A stretch of 64,000 bases of DNA from Lineus longissimus (lineage: Eukaryota; Nemertea; Pilidiophora; Heteronemertea; Lineidae): contig NC_088317.1 of assembly GCF_910592395.1 (NCBI RefSeq), positions 19,204,039-19,268,038 on the forward strand, written 5' to 3'. The first letter of the stretch is position 1; each line of letters begins with the position of its first letter. Shown one piece after another: positions 35,401 to 48,081 of this stretch. A program made the translations under genes and the position numbers. The notes beneath the pieces were generated by a model that worked only from the letters and a program-made list of their open reading frames with translations, was not told where the DNA came from and did not search any database.

Positions 35401-38111
35401 CCACTCTTTTCACTTGAAGTAGCATCGCATCCACTATCACGCCTATAATCATTGCGGATCAGAGTAATGGCCTGTACTACCAGATCAAACCAGTTCAATC
35501 GGGCAAAATGGGGACGATGCACCCATGGACCTGATCATTGCCTTCCCACAAGTGGAGGTTATGAATGTGTTAGTTTCTGGTAATGTAACCAGTTGGGATC
35601 ATGGTGATAAAACTATTAGCGGACAAGCCAAGGATATCAGGCAGTTAGGTCTCTACGCGTTTCAAGTGGTGAGAGCACTCTTAGCGGACAAGCTTTGGTG
35701 CGATATATTCCTCTTCAGTGTGAATTGCATGAGATGAGAAAGAACCTTCAGCAAGATCGTGTAACTTAATCTCACCTAATCTTTCCTACCTTGCTCCTGC
35801 CCATAGACTGAAAATAGGAATAAGCTTCCAAATAAAAAAAATGATGTAGATGATGTTGACCTTTTAGTTAATTAGACATCTTGTTGCTTTGTCGACCCGT
35901 TATCCGTTTCTAACACTTTCTGTTTTCATAGCAGCACATCCTGTTGTTCCATCGTTATAGCTGTCTATATGTCTGATTAAGTTATTTATAAATCGGGATG
36001 AAATTGACATTTACATGTACACCAAACAAGTTGTAAAGAAGATGCGTTGGATGCTCAGCCTTGGTGATATGTTTATCGTGAGTGGGAGGCTGGATTCATC
36101 ACTGGTTGTTGTGTAGAGAGAGAGGTTAGATTGAATGTTAGCCCGTTCCTCTCTTCTGTTGGCAGATGATAAAATAAGTATCCCTTCTTATACAGCAAAT
36201 TCTCTAAGAGCTTTACACTTATTCTCCAGCCTAATCGAGTGACCTCTCTGTAGAAACCAAGGACACTTGGCCACTTGAGGCCCGTTGAAGCCAGACCATG
36301 AGCACAATGTCTACTGATCACATGTCAGACGCTCTTCCACTATGCAGTTACGCTCTCCGACCCTTGGTGTTCAGCCCCTAGTGACATGACTGCATCACTA
36401 GCCCCAGATCCTGTGAGCAATGTCTAACAGAAACATGGCCATTATCCATTAGTAATTGTATGAAAACCCACTGAATGTGCCTATTTCTCTATTAACTCTG
36501 ACGGTCTGGAGCCAAGGAGTCTGAGGTGGGTGGTCAGGTGAATACAGAATGACCAAGCCGACTTGGTGGATTCGGCTGAGTCAATGGCCTTGCCTATAAA
36601 AACTTACAGAACATATCATATCTACCTTTCTTGTCATCTTCCTGAGATGTGCTTGTCCTCATCCTTGTTAAAAGAAATATTGCTGTTTGAAAAGGGCAAG
36701 AATCCAGCAATCTGTGGAGTATATGATATGGTCGAATCTCTGTATTGAAATAAGAGTTACTCAGCAGATTCTGTTGTAGGATAGATTGTTATGAATATGT
36801 TTTGGATCCTTAAAGTTCACCATGGTGAATCAATGTTGTGGGATTTATTCTTTCAAGTTGGTGGATATCAATAGAGTGGACCTTTCTTTGCTTTTGTGGC
36901 CAATATCAATATGTTTTGGTTCTCACGGCCTCAGATGCTGCCGTTAAGCCATGCAGTGTGATGATGGATGAGAATAAGACTCTGTAGCGACATCCTGATA
37001 TTAGCTCCTGGACCAATATTAATGCCACCAGTGACACCTTCAGAGATGTATCACACATCTGTGACTTGGAGAGACTGATGTGAAGATTGGAGCCAGACAT
37101 TCACGATCAGAGTTTACATTCTGGACGGGGATCCTTTGCTTAGGATCAGTGTACTCCGTGCTGTGATGGCCTAAAGTTTTAGGCATCTGCCTCAGGGAAT
37201 TTATGAATATTGGTGGTAATTGAGAGATGTCATGTCTGGCCATGTGTGGGTCTCTGGGTAGAAGACCACTCCTGGAGATTGTTTTGGAGGTCATCATTGA
37301 TGGATTGGTCAGCCAAATATTTGAAATCAGTTTGGAGAGTTTGGTTATTTTTCCATGAATATTTTGAACCATGGCTCATACTGAGTTGCCTGAAGACCAC
37401 ATGTATTACTATGAACATTTTCGATGATACTCCCAAGGCCAGGCTGCTCACAACGGCTTGGCTGTGGCTGGTAATACTCATTGATTAGTTATGTCCTTTT
37501 GTGTTTCTCTGATCCGATTCATCTGCTAGAGCAGCATTAATGTTTATAAAAGTCTAATGATTAGCCCCTTATGAAAAGATGGATGCTTTAGTTAATCCTG
37601 ATCTGTTAACCCGTCTGCATATTCGAGTTTTCTCACCAATAAGTTCTTCTTTTCATCATATTTATGTCCAGTCCAGTATGTAATTGGAATTGGCCGGCCA
37701 TGGGATTTCTTAACTTCAATGGCATTAGAACATCTTACACCAGGTTTCCTCCCATTAAACTCCTCATTTCAAGGATCAGGTTCAATATGAGATTGCTGTC
37801 TCAAAGACCAATAGGACCTCCATCAGCCTCGGTCATACCAGTTTATCTCATACACCACTTCAGAGAAATGATCCATCTGGGGACATCTCCAAGATCTTTG
37901 ATCATATACCAGGCATATACAGGAATCCACCATTAAGATGGCGTGTCTGATAATGTTTTGGAGAACTGCTGTAGAAATGTTGCATTTTCCTGCATTTGAT
38001 CAGAGAGGCTGTATCAAAATGTTTCAAAATAAGCCAGAGATAATGTCAGGCAGATGACCCCCAGTTACAGCCATGAATATCATGATAACCATGTCTCTCT
38101 TGTCTTTGTAG
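32421..38111. other. Large presumed intron, right part
   Basis: No exon was recognised. An AT-rich stretch at 33885-33975 (aaattttttagaattttcga, gaacatttttcataattttg) resembles those at 58760-58930 and 60960-61060, so it is probably a dispersed repeat. Confidence 0.4.
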
Positions 38112-38222
38112 CTCGATAACCTGTCCCTTGAAGAACGCTCAGCCATCTGCATCCAATCATATTACAGAGGACATCGCGGAAGACGGCACTACTTTGACGT
38201 ATTGTATGATCATTTTGAAAAG
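38112..38222 (+). CDS. IQ-motif exon of an unidentified protein
   Basis: Acceptor gtctttgtag, donor GAAAAG|gtaaga, 37 codons in phase 0 at both ends: LDNLSLEERSAICIQSYYRG then HRGRRHYFDVLYDHFEK. The sequence AICIQSYYRGHRGRRHY fits the IQ calmodulin-binding consensus IQxxxRGxxxR. IQ motifs bind calmodulin or myosin-type light chains in the absence of calcium. Which IQ protein this is could not be decided; only one IQ motif is visible here. Confidence 0.7.
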
Positions 38223-39718
38223 GTAAGAATGAGCGTCTCCTCTACAGGTTGGTCCAGTAAGAGACTGTCCTGTCATGATGAACCTCCAAATAGTAACGTA
38301 CTCCACAGTGGTATTGCTCAACAGTGACATCATCAACAACTTCGCTGAGATACCTCTCCTGTAGCCGACATCTAAATGGACACCTGAAGCAGCTTATTAC
38401 TTTCTTAATGTTTCACTTTGATGTTGACATTAACCATGAATGAGATGATTAATATTGTGAGTGGTTGCGGTTTAAACAGGATATGTTTTGAGGGAGCTGG
38501 CTGTGGGATCATAGGAGACGTTTGAGGTCTTCTTCTTGTGATAGACTCGTGTGCTTGTTTTGTCCAAGAGACTCCCTCTAGGTACCTGTTGACATCTTAC
38601 CCCAGCAGCTCCAGAACTCCGCCTGCCACAGCACTGGTGAGAGTATAAGAGTGCATCCTCATCTTTCAAGACTGGTACTTGTTTTTGAAGAGCTACTGCA
38701 TGAAGAAAGCCATGCTGATATTGACATGTACACCCTGCATGCGAACTTAATGTCATTAGATCTCTGACTTGGTCCTTGAGTCAAACATTATCAGACTGGC
38801 AAACAAACTCAGCTCTACGTAGTTCTTCGGAAAATATCACTTCAAATAACATGTTTACTGCGTAGGAGGCTTGTATCTTTGAAAGCAACCTTTTCATTTT
38901 GCTTTAGGGGAGGCTACAGTGCAATCATGCTAATGGAAAAATCGAATGCGCGATTTATTGGATATTGAAAATCCATGCCTGCAATGGTTATTGGATATTT
39001 CGTCTTGTTTTTGAGGATGAGTTGAAATATGTAGTCTGCTCTGGCAATGTGGATTTAATGCTCTGAGTTTTTAAGGACAAATAGTTTTGCTGTTCACCGA
39101 CTGAGATTTACAATTGCTGAGTGAATAATTCATAACGAAACCATGCACCTTTTTTTGGTCAAAGCTACGTTGTTCCCACTTTTGATGGTGTAAAAAGGCC
39201 GAGCAGTCTTGATTAGACAACCAACGACAGCCAGCTCAGTCTTAATTCCTTTTGAGCCGTCCTCCATCAGTTATGGGCCGTGCATCCGTAGTTGATTCAC
39301 AGGAAGTAAGGATTAATTGATGATCATTCTATAGAATGGACTGCTTGCATTGTGGTTACTAATGAGTGACCATTACAGGGGTTCAGACCATTGATATGAC
39401 CAGGACTTATCTGAGAATTCTTACCTCATTCATATTCAAGTGATATATGCGGGGGGGGGGGGGGGGGGAGTAAAATACTGTTAACGAGAGGAAAAAGATT
39501 AGATCCCTCACCGTGAACTTTTGGCAAGTCACTTAGCTTCAGCATCCACATCCTTTGGCTAAGAAGGATAACTAGGATGTCTGTCATGATGCCTGTGACA
39601 CTGTCCCTAGTCTGATAACCCTTATAACATGTGGAAGATGGATACTAATCTCTGAGAATGGAATAAAGCTGCCTGTTTTAGAGAACTGTTTTAGTGGTTT
39701 CAAGATTGATCAGACTTT

Positions 39719-40291
39719 TGAAATGATGTCATTACTTCAGCCTAAGATGGATCAGACTGTTGAATTGATGTCATTACTTCAGTCTAAGATGGATCAGACT
39801 GTTGAATTGATGTCATTACTTCAGTCTAAGATGGATCAGACTGTTGAATTGATGTCATTACTTCAGCCTAAGATGGATCAGACTGTTGAAATGATGTCAT
39901 TACTTCAGCCTAAGATGGATCAGACTGTTGAATTGATGTCATTACTTCAGTCTAAGATGGATCAGACTGTTGAATTGATGTCATTACTTCAGTCTAAGAT
40001 GGATCAGACTGTTGAATTGATGTCATTACTTCAGCCTAAGATGGATCAGACTGTTGAAATGATGTCATTACTTCAGCCTAAGATGGATCAGACTGTTGAA
40101 ATGATGTCATTACTTCAGCCTTAGATGGATCAGACTGTTGAATTGATGTCAGTACTTCAGCCTAAGATGGATCAGACTGTTGAATTGATGTCATTCCTTC
40201 AGTCTAAGATGGATCAGACTGTTGATATGATGTCAGTACTTCAGTCTAAGATGGATCAGACTGTTGAATTGATGTCAGTACTTCAGCCTAA
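39719..40291. repeat. 42-bp minisatellite, about 13.6 copies
   Basis: Units of tcagcctaagatggatcaga plus ctgttgaattgatgtcattact, 42 bp, so the 14-residue frame QPKMDQTVELMSLL repeats. One copy has a TAG at 40122-40124, ending the frame. Copies differ at cct/tct, att/atg and tta/gta. Confidence 0.95.
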
Positions 40292-40790
40292 TGGGAGAAT
40301 GACATCGATGCCAGTTAGCCATGGTGGAAAGTGGAGATCAACTGCTTCCATGAGTTCGCTTGTCGATCCATCAAACCGACTGGCCAGGATGTTGTTTCTC
40401 TCAATGCTTTGGCTTTGTTAGGCTGGGTGTTTTTGTTGTTGATTGACAGTTGAACATGCACTGCACAAATCTTTTGAGAGCATTTAAGCTGTTCTGTTCC
40501 CAATATTGCTGATAGACATTTCAGGCAAGTGAAGTTAGAAGGGAAGCTTAAAACCTAAGGTCTTTGACATTTTCTGACAGATTGTTTATGTATAGTATGC
40601 ATGCGTTGCTACAATACGATCCATGGGAAAAACATGGAGCTTGGATATCAGAACTAGTGATTAAATATTTGAAGGACTTCACAAGAAAATTAAAGTGCCT
40701 AACCTTGTCAATATAAATTCAGAGTCAAGCCATTACTATGGCTTCAAAGTGTATGATAATTTGATTTTCGTCAACAAGAAAGTTCACATA

Positions 40791-41161
40791 AAGGCAGGCA
40801 AAGACTGAGTTACTATAGCCATGCTCTAAACAAACACAACTTGATTGAGTCGAAGGCAGGCAAAGACTGAGTTACTATAGCCATGCTCTAAACAAACACA
40901 ACTTGATTGAGTCGAAGGCAGGCAAAGACTGAGTTACTATAGCCATGCTCTAAACAAACACAACTTGATTGAGTCGAAGGCAGGCAAAGACTGAGTTACT
41001 ATAGCCATGCTCTAAACAAACACAACTTGATTGAGTCGAAGGCAGGCAAAGACTGAGTTACTATAGCCATGCTCTAAACAAACACAACTTGATTGAGTCG
41101 AAGGCAGGCAAAGACTGAGTTACTATAGCCATGCTCTAAACAAACACAACTTGATTGAGTC
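40791..41161. repeat. 62-bp minisatellite, 6 copies
   Basis: Six identical 62-bp units (aaggcaggcaaagactgagt, tactatagccatgctctaaa, caaacacaacttgattgagt, cg). Lack of divergence indicates recent expansion or homogenisation. Confidence 0.95.
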
Positions 41162-41239
41162 GGCCAATTTTTCTGGGCACATCAAGCTGAATGCAAAGGA
41201 AGATGTGAACAACATCAATATCATAATATTCCTCTAATA

Positions 41240-41491
41240 ATGACTGAATATTGGCCAGAAACAACTCATGGAAATAGAAGCCGAAGGGTTAAGAAGATGC
41301 CTCAGAAGTCATACCGCGCCCGCCACATTGGCGTCATTACTGATTATGTATGTAACGAAGGCATCCCCGTGGGAGTTGGGAGGATACTAATCTGTCCTGA
41401 CGTAAAGAGACCGCAGTATGAGCCAAGTTTGGTCATCCCAGGGGACGTGTTAGAATCGATGATTTCTGAAGGCTCATTGAAGTCAACATAA
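41240..41491 (+). CDS. Candidate small ORF or terminal exon, no known family
   Basis: An 83-codon frame begins with ATG 41240 and ends in TAA. Its composition is coding-like: a basic N-terminal half (RSRRVKKMPQKSYRARHIG) then VGRILICPDVKRPQYEPSLV and IPGDVLESMISEG. A possible acceptor (tgactgaatattggccag) at 41240-41257 would make it a phase-1 terminal exon instead. No poly(A) signal is close by. I recognise no family. It starts 78 bp after the 62-bp array. Confidence 0.35.
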   Translation: MTEYWPETTHGNRSRRVKKMPQKSYRARHIGVITDYVCNEGIPVGVGRILICPDVKRPQYEPSLVIPGDVLESMISEGSLKST

Positions 41492-41906
41492 TGAGAGATG
41501 ATTACAAGTATTGCAGATAGATTAACAAAGTGCGGTAATCAATATTGTATGGGGTTTGAAGCCTTGAGAAGGACACTTAAATTAAGTTACTGTTCCAAGT
41601 ATTGTGGCCTTTTGTCGGACACTTAGAAGAGGCTCTGTCTATTTCAGGCTGACTGTAGGGCCACAGTCTTCAAACAAGAGTTCCTGAAGGGATCATGTCT
41701 GTGTCAGTAGACAAGCATCTCAATCAATATCATGGTAACAGGCACCACTTGTGATGCACCATCTCATTGTATTGGTTATACGTATGCACTGATAAACACC
41801 CTTAACTCATGATACTAGAAGCCTGGACCAGGTCATGTCTCTATCAATAGTAGACAAGCACCTCAATCGATATAACTGAGATGTTGCTTGCCATGGTCAC
41901 ATCACA

Positions 41907-42014
41907 AGTATGATTTGCAGTAATATCAGTATACACTAGTATGATTTGTAGTAATATCAGTATACACTAGTATGATTTGCAGTAATATCAGTATACACTA
42001 GTATGATTTGTAGT
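41907..42014. repeat. 31-bp tandem repeat, about 3.5 copies
   Basis: Units of agtatgatttgcagtaatat plus cagtatacact, alternating gcag and gtag variants. Confidence 0.9.
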
Positions 42015-42862
42015 TTTATTCATTGATCAGCTAAGTATTGGTCAGTGCTGACTGTGGCATGTTAGGTTAGGGCAGTGTCCCATGCCTTGGCTGAATATAC
42101 TATTGAGAAAGAAGCAGTAACTTCAGCGAGCTGCAAACTGTAGTGATACACATCGGTTTACTAAGCATCAGTCATACACATGAAACATGCACCCTGCAGC
42201 TAATGACAGCAATCACCTAGCAGCCTAGCATGGCTCACGTCTGTATCAATAGACAACGGTCTCAATCGATATTGTTGAGACATTTATAGCCATTGTTGGT
42301 TACGCTTTGTTTATTGTTGAGGGAGGCTCGAATAGCAAGTGTGATTTGTAGTCTTATTGATCCTCTGAGATTGCCAGTTTAATGGATTCATGCAGATCAG
42401 TCTCTTCTTATAGTGGTTCACCTTATTTGACAGAACTTGTTCCTTGATCCTTAAGAATCCCCCTCATTCTGTCGGCAGAGGCCGGCTCCTGGTGAGGGCT
42501 TGAGGAATCATTCAGAGTGCTGTTGGTTGTATTAGGTTTCGCTGTGGTTAATCTAATTAGTCACGTTGCTAACGAGATCTCATTAAGAGCCCTGATGTAA
42601 TCATTAATTAGGATCAAAGGGCTATTTGACCCCAGGTTCTTGGTTCCAGCGATCTCTAGGAGGTCAGAGTTGGGGGATTCGATGAGAGTTGTTAATATTC
42701 TTTCTATTCCTGAAGCTGTGAGCCTTTGCTATTGCCATCTATAAGCTGTTGTATACACTGAGGTGATTGTACAACTTTCAGAAGGTCTGCATCATTGTGG
42801 CTAATGGTACACAGGTTTTATCTTGCTGTACTCTAATCTCTCCAGGTTTATTATCTTTGCAG
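42015..42862. other. Presumed intron with a homeodomain-site cluster
   Basis: No exon is seen. At about 42540-42640 TAAT-type sites cluster (gttaatctaattagtcacgt, cattaattagg), which might be an intronic enhancer. Confidence 0.35.
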
Positions 42863-42927
42863 GAGGAAGCCATGAGATTAGAGAAAACCATGAAGCAAAT
42901 GGAGGAAGGCGAATTATTGGTCGAAAA
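42863..42927 (+). CDS. Charged helical exon, likely the next exon of the IQ gene
   Basis: Acceptor ttatctttgcag, donor GTCGAAAA|gtaagt. It begins in phase 0, as required after exon 38112-38222, and ends in phase 2. It encodes EEAMRLEKTMKQMEEGELLV, a strongly helical Glu/Lys/Met-rich segment that would continue the helix after the IQ motif. No database family is recognised. Confidence 0.6.
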
Positions 42928-45068
42928 GTAAGTTTGACATTAGTGATCAAAGTGTAGCAGGAAAATGAAACCAAGAGCTACATGAAAGAGCATTGTTGAT
43001 TGTTCATGAAGAGTGGTGCGTAGTGTCTATGAAGACTGACAAAGACATGTGTTGCTCCCACATGATGCCCTCAGTTCAGTTGCCTCTCACCACTGAACCA
43101 TCTGTTGTTCACTCACTTGGTTTGTAACACTCCAATACAGTCGCTTTCAGAGCTTCATCTTGCTGATTTGAGTGTTTCCTGGTAGATGGTAGCACTGTTC
43201 ACTCCTCTCGGCTTCAGTTAAGCCGACGGACGTGTTTGAAAGCAGGAGGAGGCATTCAAAGATTTGTGTACAGTATGTCTCAACCATCCAGTCCAAACAT
43301 CAGTTAGGCATGTCTCACCGATATGATGCACTGTTGTGTAACATTCCATGTCAAACTCGGTAAAAAACTTGTTTTTCAGAAATTTTAGATGTGGGTAGGG
43401 AGGGTCTCAGTCTATGTTCTCCTTCAGATCATGGTTGTTATGTCAGTTGATTATCAAGTCACAACCATGCCACTCTACTGAAGGACAAGTTTGGTACAAG
43501 CACGGATCTAACCTTGTTTCTCTACAAGAGGGGGTCTTCTGATCAGTTGGTCCAATTCAAACTACCAGGAGTAGCTAGAAGTCAAGTTGAAACACAGCTT
43601 TGACCTTTCACACTGTCAGGAAGATCACTGAAATCAACTGCTCTTTCAGACCAAAGTGATGATGTGTCAAGACATGCTGGGGTCCTGTAGATTAACATGT
43701 TCAGAAACAACATGTCACAACCTACTTCAGATGACCGCAAAGACAAGTTTCGGTCCAATCTGATTTATTCTATTCTGCATGGATGGGTCACCTGAGTGTC
43801 TGCTAAAGATCACCACCCTCTATCAAACAAATCATAACTGGCCTGTCGACACATGTTTTACATGGGGTATATGTGTGTTATTGTCAGATGGCCCAACCGC
43901 GGAGGAACTGATCCATCCATTGATGACGATTACTGCGTTATCGACATCTGCCCCCACCACACAACCCAGTCACATCCATCAGTCTCGAGCAATAAATACC
44001 CAGTTTACAACCTGGCTACTTCTACAGCATGATCAATCATTGGTGGCCGCCGCACCTCACTCGAGACTCATGGCTGTCTGTGCGTCTGTGATTGAAATGA
44101 TGACGTTAGTTCCCTGATAATGACCGAAATGGTTTGTTTGGTCATCACTGGTTGAGCTTCATTATGAAAGACCGGGTCACCTCATCTCATCCATAATAGT
44201 CACTTCTTTGGTGACGCTTGAGTTTGCTGATAATTACCAGTCGAATAATCGGGAGTTTAATATAAATCATCTGATCAGTTTGCCTGATTACCTTCATGGC
44301 AGAACTGGAAAGAGACATGAAACAGTGCCGTGGATTCATCTCATTGACTGTTGAATGATGAAGGTAGCACGAGTTTCTAGAGACCAGGAAAGGGGAATAT
44401 TTCCTGAACTCCTGGTGCTCGTTGTAATTCTCAACTGAATCCTGACCTATTCACTGCTTGTCCTGAATCAAGCTAGAGTAAGGTTGGTGCATTATTGGTT
44501 ATTGAAATCCAAGAAAAAAAGCCAAAGTTGATGTTCCAGGAGAATGGTAATTCTGCTGTGTGTTTATCATGGTTTGACATGAGAGTTGGAGTCATTGTTG
44601 TGACTAGCTTCATGCAGGGCATCATTTAACCAATTAGTGGTGAGGAAATGCACATGATCTCTACATATTGATACAGTTCCTGACTTGAGGCAATTGACAT
44701 GAGTACTAAGAGCGGGAACTGGTGAATAATGTAGATGACTTCACATGTCCAGACAGCCATTGATTTGTTGTCGTGATTACATAACTCTTACTCCTGACGA
44801 GGCTTGTACATGGTGAATGATGACTCAGTGCAATTGTTCTCACACATTGGTTGGCTTCAGCGGCAGCAGTGATTGAAAGACTCTACAGTCGCAATGGATA
44901 TTTCTGCATGGATATTGCAGTCCTGGTAAGTTTAGTGAAGAGGATTGATGGTGTAAACATGAATCATGTTCACAACGCTTAAATTGGCAAATTTTCTCAT
45001 TTTCACTTGGCAGTTGACTAAATGTTTGCTGCTGCAATTTAATGGACAGATGGCAGACGGATTGTTAA
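42928..45068. other. Presumed intron, no exon recognised
   Basis: A 112-codon frame at 43779-44117 lacks any recognisable domain or paired splice signals and is treated as chance. Confidence 0.4.
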
Positions 45069-45901
45069 ACGGGTTCCAAGGGAGACAGGACAGATGGGGG
45101 ACAGATGTTAAACAGGTTCCAATGGAGACAGGACAGATGGGGACAGATGTTAAACAGGTTCCAAGGGAGACAGGACAGATGGGGGACAGATGTTAAACAG
45201 GTTCCAAGGGAGACAGGACAGATGGGGGACGGATGTTAAACAGGTTCCAAGGGAGACAGGACAGATGGGGGACGGATGTTAAACAGGTTCCAAGGGAGAC
45301 GGGACAGATGGGGGACGGATGTTTAACAGGTTCCAAGGGAGACAGGACAGATGGGGGACAGATGTTAAACAGGTTCCAAGGGAGACAGGACAGATGGGGG
45401 ACAGATGTTTAACAGGTTCCAAGGGAGACAGGACAGATGGGGGACAGATGTTAAACAGGTTCCAAGGGAGACAGGACAGATGGGGGACAGATGTTAAACA
45501 GGTTCCAAGGGAGACAGGACAGATGGGGGACAGATGTTAAACAGGTTCCAAGGGAGACAGGACAGATGGGGACAGATGTTTAACAGGTTCCAAGGGAGAC
45601 AGGACAGATGGGGGACGGATGTTAAACAGGTTCCAAGGGAGACAGGACAGATGGGGGACAGATGTTAAACAGGTTCCAAGGGAGACAGGACAGATGGGGG
45701 ACAGATGTTAAACAGGTTCCAAGGGAGACAGGACAGATGGGGGACAGATGTTAAACAGGTTCCAAGGGAGAGAGGACAGATGGGGGACAGATGTTTAACA
45801 GGTTCCAAGGGAGAGAGGACAGATAGGGGAAAGATGTTTAACAGGTTCCAAGGGAGACAGGACAGATGGGGGACAGATGTTAAACAGGTTCCAAGGGAGA
45901 C
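45069..45901. repeat. 43-bp minisatellite, about 19 copies
   Basis: Units of caggttccaagggagacagg plus acagatgggggacagatgtt plus aaa. Copies differ by GGGG/GGGGG length and by ttaaa/tttaa. Confidence 0.95.
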
Positions 45902-47247
45902 ATGGAGGAAGGAATTTCAACTTCACTAATGTCCATGCCACTGACTTGGAATCCAAGACACTCTAAGGAAGGTTGTTGCTTTAAACTGAACAACCAATTA
46001 CTCCACTACATATCAGATAGATAAATGTCCAATGTCTGATGAACATGTACGGATGTAAATATTGGCAAGTCCCATGATAGAATGATGCTAATTGTCCCTC
46101 GCATATATTCAGTATTCATTCAGAAACTGGAATAACTTGTGCCATTATGCACTCAGCCATATTCCACTTATTCCCCAATGTGGTAAGTTAGGCCACCATA
46201 ATCAGCCCTCAATTAGGACAATCTAATTAGGTAATTGACCCACTCTGCTATAACAGTATGATGATCACTACTTGATAATTCTGCATTAGTTCTATTTGGA
46301 TATATATCAGCTGACAAACAGGATGTCCAAGTAAGTATATAGAGTGTAGAATTTGACTGAATTCTTTCCCCTCCTTGGTCCCAACTCTTGGCTCCTGGTA
46401 CATTCTGGTGGTTGATCCAAAAAGAAACGTATACACGTAGTGAAGGTTGATGGTTGCCTTGTCCCAAAGCTACCAAGAGGCATGTTAACCTCCAGTACCC
46501 TGAGCCCAGTTGTACCTGAGCTAGTTGAATAGAATTAGTTAAACATTTGAGAAAGTTGGCTCCTTGAGCACAGTGTCCAGTTGTGTGGCGATCAATGATT
46601 GTCCCTTTTCTCAAGGAGACTGAAAGCATCCAACTTGGGATGTAACTACCTTGTGTCAGTCACTAGTCATTGGGACTGGCACAATGCTTTTACAATCCCA
46701 GGTACTAAACCACTGCCACGGAGTTCGTCTGAACAGCATCAAGTCAACATGAATTCTCAGTTACCTCAGGGAAAGCATAAATGATGGATAGAAGACCTGA
46801 TGCCAGATAGATGATAGCGTGTTGGCTGACTCTAGTGCTTTAGAAGGAAGGTAATGGCTCCCTAAGCTTTCAGGCTTACTATTTTCAGACCTGGATAAGG
46901 TACAAATCCGGCTCCTCATTGTTGCTTCTGAGTCTTACTCTTCTAGTTATTGAGTACATAATGCGTTATCCTAGATGATTATTTGGTCTTATCTCTGTTT
47001 TTAACCTATAATGCATTATCCTACCCTCCAGTCCAACCCGTTGGTGACAATCTCGGTTGCTTTATCCCCACTTTCGGGGTCCTAAGTCAACTCCCTCACC
47101 CCTGGCTAAGTTTGACATGTTTAAACTTGGTGATGAGTTTGACAACCTAGCTCCTGTCTTTCAAGAAACTCCTCACAGGGAGCCTTTTATCAGTGGCGGC
47201 TTCGAATGTAATCTGCAGATATGCTGGCATAAAACATGAAAACTAGA
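45902..47247. other. Presumed intron or intergenic
   Basis: No exon is seen. A homeodomain-type cluster (caattaggacaatctaatta, ggtaattgac) lies at 46211-46239. A 138-codon minus-strand frame at 46213-46629 has no recognisable domain. Confidence 0.35.
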
Positions 47248-47318
47248 AGGAGGCGGGCTCAATTGGTGAGAGTTCAGGACTCCTGACCTAAACGTGTAGG
47301 TTCAAATCCCTTCCAAGG
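47248..47318 (+). mobile_element. tRNA-like SINE head
   Basis: A-box-like gggctcaattggtgag at 47255-47270 and a perfect B box GGTTCAAATCC at 47299-47309, about 40 bases apart as in tRNA genes. The acceptor-stem pairing is poor, so a tRNA-derived SINE head or tRNA pseudogene is more likely than a working tRNA. Confidence 0.5.
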
Positions 47319-48081
47319 TACTTTGTTCTTTTCCTTGATGGAAAAAGCACTTTGTAAGAAATCAAACTTTTAACTGATTTGTTTGAAATAGAGGAAAAAG
47401 TAACGAGAATCTCTCCACTTAAAAAAAAATAGATGAAAAAAAAGTAGAAGTATTCTCCTGTGTCTCTTGTGTGGCTTCAACCCTGGACCCTCTGCACCGT
47501 GATCCTACACCTCTGCCACTACACCACTGAGCACTTCATGAAAGTCAGCAGTCCCACGGGGTATTTGTACTTTGTTCTTTTCCTTGATGGAAAAAACACT
47601 TTTTAAGATATCAAACTTTAAACTGATTTGTTTGAAATAGAGGAAAAAGTAACGAGAATCTCTCCACTTAAAAAAAAATAGATGAAAAAAAATAGATGAA
47701 AAAAAAGTAAAAGTATTCTCCTGTGTCTCTTGTGTGGCTTCAACCCTGGACCCTCTGCACCGTAATCCTACACCTCTGCCACTACACCACTGAGCACTTC
47801 ATGAAAGTCAGCAGTCCCACGGGGTATTTGTACTTTGTTCTTTTCCTTGATGGAAAAAACACTTTGTAAGATATCAAACTTTAAACTGATTTGTTTGAAA
47901 TAGAGGAAAAAGTAACGAGAATCTCTCCACTTAAAAAAAATAGATGAAGAAAAAAGTAAAAGTATTCTCTTTGTCTCTTGTGTGGCTTCAACCCTGGACC
48001 CTCTGCACCGTGATCCTACACCTCTGCCACTACACCACTGAGCACTTCATGAAAGTCAGCGGTCCCACGGGGTATTTGTAC
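47319..48081. repeat. Three tandem 249-263-bp units containing a minus-strand tRNA-like segment
   Basis: Copies start at 47319, 47568 and 47831 with tactttgttcttttccttga. Each has A-rich stretches (aaaaaaaaatagatgaaaaa) and, on the minus strand, a tRNA-like region: A-box-like TGGTGTAGTGG and B-box-like GGGTTGAAGCC. Copies are more than 90% alike. Probably a tRNA-derived SINE amplified in tandem. Confidence 0.7.

Noticed and set aside
43779-44117. 112-codon plus-strand frame
   Set aside because: No domain, no splice support, composition like its surroundings.
46213-46629. 138-codon minus-strand frame
   Set aside because: No recognisable protein features; may be an old dispersed repeat.
47248-47318. 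Functional tRNA gene
   Set aside because: The A and B boxes are good but the acceptor and anticodon stems pair poorly, so it is listed as a SINE head.
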